Part shown: in pieces, positions 5,845-7,319 of the stretch
Numbering within the stretch: position 1 is the first letter of the stretch
Layout of the letters: each line of letters starts with the position of its first letter
Assembly: GCA_016928755.1 (NCBI GenBank)
Contig: JAFGKB010000157.1
Span: forward strand, 1-7,319
DNA length: 7,319 nucleotides
Direction of reading: 5' to 3'
Origin: Anaerolineae bacterium
GTDB lineage: Bacteria; Chloroflexota; Anaerolineae; B4-G1; SLSP01
Notes under the pieces: model-generated
Told to the model about the DNA's origin: nothing
What the model saw: the letters and a program-made list of their open reading frames with translations, nothing else
The model's database searches: none
Translations under genes and position numbers: made by a program

Positions 5845-5872
5845 GGAGATTGAAAGTTACCTATCGATCTCC
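5845..5872 (-). repeat. Hairpin 28 bp before the ald start
   Basis: Arms 5845-5853 and 5864-5872 pair at 8 of 9 positions around a 10-base loop (outer pairs GGAGAT/ATCTCC). On the minus strand the second arm is followed by CCC, not by T, so this is not a standard terminator. It ends 15 bases before the AAGGAG of ald and could affect mRNA stability or access to that site. Confidence 0.45.
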
Positions 5873-5881
5873 AAGAATAAC

Positions 5882-5943
5882 ACTTTTTAGGGCTAAGGAT
5901 TACATGATTTTTTTAATTTATTGTTATACTTCACCCTAAAAGT
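5882..5943 (-). repeat. Long-range inverted repeat in the ald leader
   Basis: ACTTTTTAGGG (5882-5892) and CCCTAAAAGT (5934-5943) are inverted copies differing by one extra T, separated by 41 A/T-rich bases. On the minus strand the first-transcribed arm coincides with the last codons of the small leucine-rich reading frame. The arms could form a stem in RNA, as attenuators do, or act as paired protein sites in DNA. Confidence 0.45.
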
Positions 5944-5963
5944 AACAAGTGTCTAAGTACCAT
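5931..5963 (-). CDS. Possible leucine-rich leader peptide upstream of ald
   Basis: ATG at 5963 to TGA at 5931 encodes ten residues, MVLRHLLLLG, with five leucine codons (CTT, TTG, TTA, CTT, TTA), four of them consecutive. AGGAG lies only 2 bases before the ATG, closer than is ideal. The last codons (CTT TTA GGG) form one arm of an inverted repeat whose partner is at 5882-5892. Runs of one amino acid in a tiny frame ahead of a metabolic gene recall attenuation leaders such as the leucine operon's. Leucine codons are also common by chance in A/T-rich DNA, and there is no strong promoter or clear terminator to complete the picture. I regard it as a hypothesis. Confidence 0.25.
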   Translation of the reverse strand: MVLRHLLLLG

Positions 5964-6026
5964 TTCTCCTAAAGCACATGTCACTAACAAAAAATAATCT
6001 TAGCTAAAATCGCTGTTTTGCAACTT

Positions 6027-7190
6027 CTAAACTTCACTAACCCCATTAGCCGGATGGGTGATATAAACACGCGGTTGCGTATCAAAAAGTTCCTGGTAAC
6101 GAGACGTGAGATGCGACTTTAACTCAGAGACATTGTCTTCCGCAACCAACACAATCACACACCCCCCAAAGCCGGCCCCCGTCAACCGGGCACCATAGCA
6201 CCCCTCAACCTCAATAGCAGCATCAACCAACGCATCAAGCTCCGGCGCGCTAACCTCATAATCATCCCGCAAGCTGTGATGCCCCTCCACCAATAGCTTA
6301 CCGACAGTCTCTAGTTGCCCGGCCCGCAGAGCACGTGCGACTTGGGCAACACGCGCATTTTCGTGAACCACGTGCCGCGCACGCCGCAACACAACATCAG
6401 GAAGCATATGGCCCAGAGAAACTAGCTGGTCAGGGTTCACATCGCGCAAAGCTTTTATACCCGGAAGATGCTCTTGAAGTATGCTGACAGCCTGCTCGCA
6501 CTGAGAACGCCGCACGTTATACTCAGAATTTGCCAGGGAGCGGCGCACCAGGCTATCGGCAACAACGACGGCGACGCCCTCCGGCATCGGGAAGTAACCG
6601 CGTTTAAGGGTCCGGGTATCCAGGAGCATTGCATGCCCATCTCTACCGCAAGCACTGATCATCTGATCCATGATACCACAATTAACACCTACGTACTCAT
6701 TCTCTGCACGTTGCGCCAACAAGGCCAAGTCGGGCAGCTCAAGCTCAAAATCGCTCAATTTCATCCAGGCATAGCCAAAAGACACCTCAACCGCAGCAGA
6801 GGAAGACATTCCGGCTCCGACAGGCACATCAGAGGAAAAAACAGCATTGATGCCCACCGGTTTCAAGTTGCGTTCATGTAAAGCCCACACAATAGCTTTG
6901 GGATAATCCGACCAACCTCCCACAGAAGCCGGAATCTGGTCCACCGGGAAGATAGCCTCATCCCCCCCCATATCCAATGCCCGTAATGTAGCCCAAGGTT
7001 CCTCGGTGGCAGACACCGCCAACCACGCGGCCCGGTCAACGGCCATCGGCATGACAAAACCGTCATTATAGTCGGTATGCTCACCGATGAGATTTACACG
7101 ACCGGGAGCACGGACTACTAACTGTGGCTTATGTTGAAAACGCAACTGAAAAGCTTTTACTACTTTATCGTAAAGTTCCGCCTGACTCAT
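6027..7190 (-). CDS. galK: Galactokinase
   Basis: Cytosolic GHMP-family kinase that phosphorylates alpha-D-galactose to galactose-1-phosphate with ATP, the entry step of the Leloir pathway. All three family motifs are present: the galactokinase signature GRVNLIGEHTDYNDG (30-44), the phosphate-binding loop VPVGAGMSSSAA (122-133; Met where Leu is usual) and LTGAGFGGCVIV (336-347). Arg31, Glu37, His38 and Asp40 contact the sugar; Asp175 in GIMDQ is the catalytic base, and Tyr224 sits in the SEYNVRR motif. Its 387 residues match the family's usual 380-400. ATG 7190 has GGGAGG 4 bases upstream, slightly close. It follows another minus-strand gene by 31 bp, so it is probably not first in its operon. 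No other galactose gene can be recognised in the window. Codons 74-77 contain a run of eight G. Confidence 0.97.
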   Translation of the reverse strand: MSQAELYDKVVKAFQLRFQHKPQLVVRAPGRVNLIGEHTDYNDGFVMPMAVDRAAWLAVSATEEPWATLRALDMGGDEAIFPVDQIPASVGGWSDYPKAIVWALHERNLKPVGINAVFSSDVPVGAGMSSSAAVEVSFGYAWMKLSDFELELPDLALLAQRAENEYVGVNCGIMDQMISACGRDGHAMLLDTRTLKRGYFPMPEGVAVVVADSLVRRSLANSEYNVRRSQCEQAVSILQEHLPGIKALRDVNPDQLVSLGHMLPDVVLRRARHVVHENARVAQVARALRAGQLETVGKLLVEGHHSLRDDYEVSAPELDALVDAAIEVEGCYGARLTGAGFGGCVIVLVAEDNVSELKSHLTSRYQELFDTQPRVYITHPANGVSEV

Positions 7191-7221
7191 GAAGCCTCCC
7201 TAATAAGAAAGATTTAATACA

Positions 7222-7319
7222 TTATTTAGATACGACCTCGGTTAAGACTCCCGCCTGGGTAAGTAAGGATAACACCTGCTCCCGATCAGAGTTACGCACA
7301 AGAGCCGTTGTATCACTTA
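7222..7319 (-). CDS. C-terminal end of an unidentified protein, truncated at the right edge
   Basis: The minus-strand frame is open from the right edge to TAA at 7224-7222 and gives 31 residues, beginning SDTTALVRNSDREQ and ending GVLTEVVSK; the other two frames on this strand contain stops. The composition (DREQVLSLLTQAGV) looks like a genuine helix-turn-strand ending of a cytosolic protein. I do not recognise the family from so short a piece. Its stop is 31 bp before galK on the same strand, which suggests they share a transcript; a sugar-metabolism role is a guess from position only. Confidence 0.6.
   Translation of the reverse strand, partial: SDTTALVRNSDREQVLSLLTQAGVLTEVVSK

Larger units (their letters stand above)
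5817..6026 (-). other. 210-bp region upstream of ald with inverted repeats and no certain promoter
   Basis: This A/T-rich gap separates the galK stop from the ald start on the same strand. A weak 5-bp hairpin (5997-6010) followed by six T on the minus strand (5994-5989) may end galK transcripts. TTGCAA (6023-6018) and GATTAT (5999-5994), 18 bases apart, are a 4-of-6 plus 4-of-6 promoter guess. A TATAAC near 5925 lacks a good -35. Downstream follow a small leucine-rich reading frame, a long-range inverted repeat and a hairpin closer to ald, each listed separately. No known riboswitch is recognised. Confidence 0.5.

Noticed and set aside
5989..6010. Intrinsic terminator for galK
   Set aside because: There are six T on the minus strand, but the preceding stem is only about five weak pairs; noted in the intergenic entry and not called separately.
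6468..6881. Plus-strand reading frame of 137 codons
   Set aside because: It is antisense to the conserved core of galK and shows no motif or ribosome site; it is a shadow of the real gene.

Overview
The window is ordinary bacterial chromosome of roughly balanced base composition, with strong AGGAGG-type ribosome sites, two TTG start codons and compact operons. It contains no RNA gene, transposon, CRISPR array or phage gene. The quinone-linked bifurcating ETF system (FixABCX/EtfABCX), alanine-dehydrogenase family protein and galactokinase suggest a heterotroph with a menaquinone-type respiratory chain. Chloroflexota is my best guess and a peptococcal-type Firmicute is an alternative. The sequence alone does not settle this, and my confidence is about 0.35.

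Layout. Bases 1-371 (+) are the C-terminal part of a TPR protein whose frame is open to the left edge. It is followed by ndk (446-907, +), nucleoside diphosphate kinase with a TTG start. A perfect 15-bp bidirectional hairpin terminator (921-957) separates ndk from the convergent fix operon. Reading leftward from about 4700 on the minus strand, that operon is fixA-fixB-fixC-fixX. Each gene overlaps the next by 1-8 bases, and all are driven by a good sigma70-type promoter (TTTACA-N17-TATAAT, 4678-4706) followed by a structured leader of about 98 bases. Upstream of it on the same strand lies an alanine dehydrogenase/PNT-family gene (4728-5816). Upstream again, across a 210-bp gap holding a possible leucine-rich leader peptide and inverted repeats, is galK (6027-7190). 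The right edge holds the last 31 codons of another minus-strand gene, 31 bp upstream of galK.

How the genes fit together. FixAB would take electrons from NADH and split them. One goes to ferredoxin or flavodoxin, the other passes through the FixC flavin and FixX iron-sulfur clusters to quinone. An alanine dehydrogenase beside it would make NADH from alanine. However, this protein has lost the catalytic Lys and His and the NAD-ribose Asp of characterised alanine dehydrogenases, so its substrate and cofactor are uncertain. The main items for follow-up are that divergent protein, the fix promoter and leader, the candidate leader peptide before ald, and strong over-representation of CCGG across the whole window.
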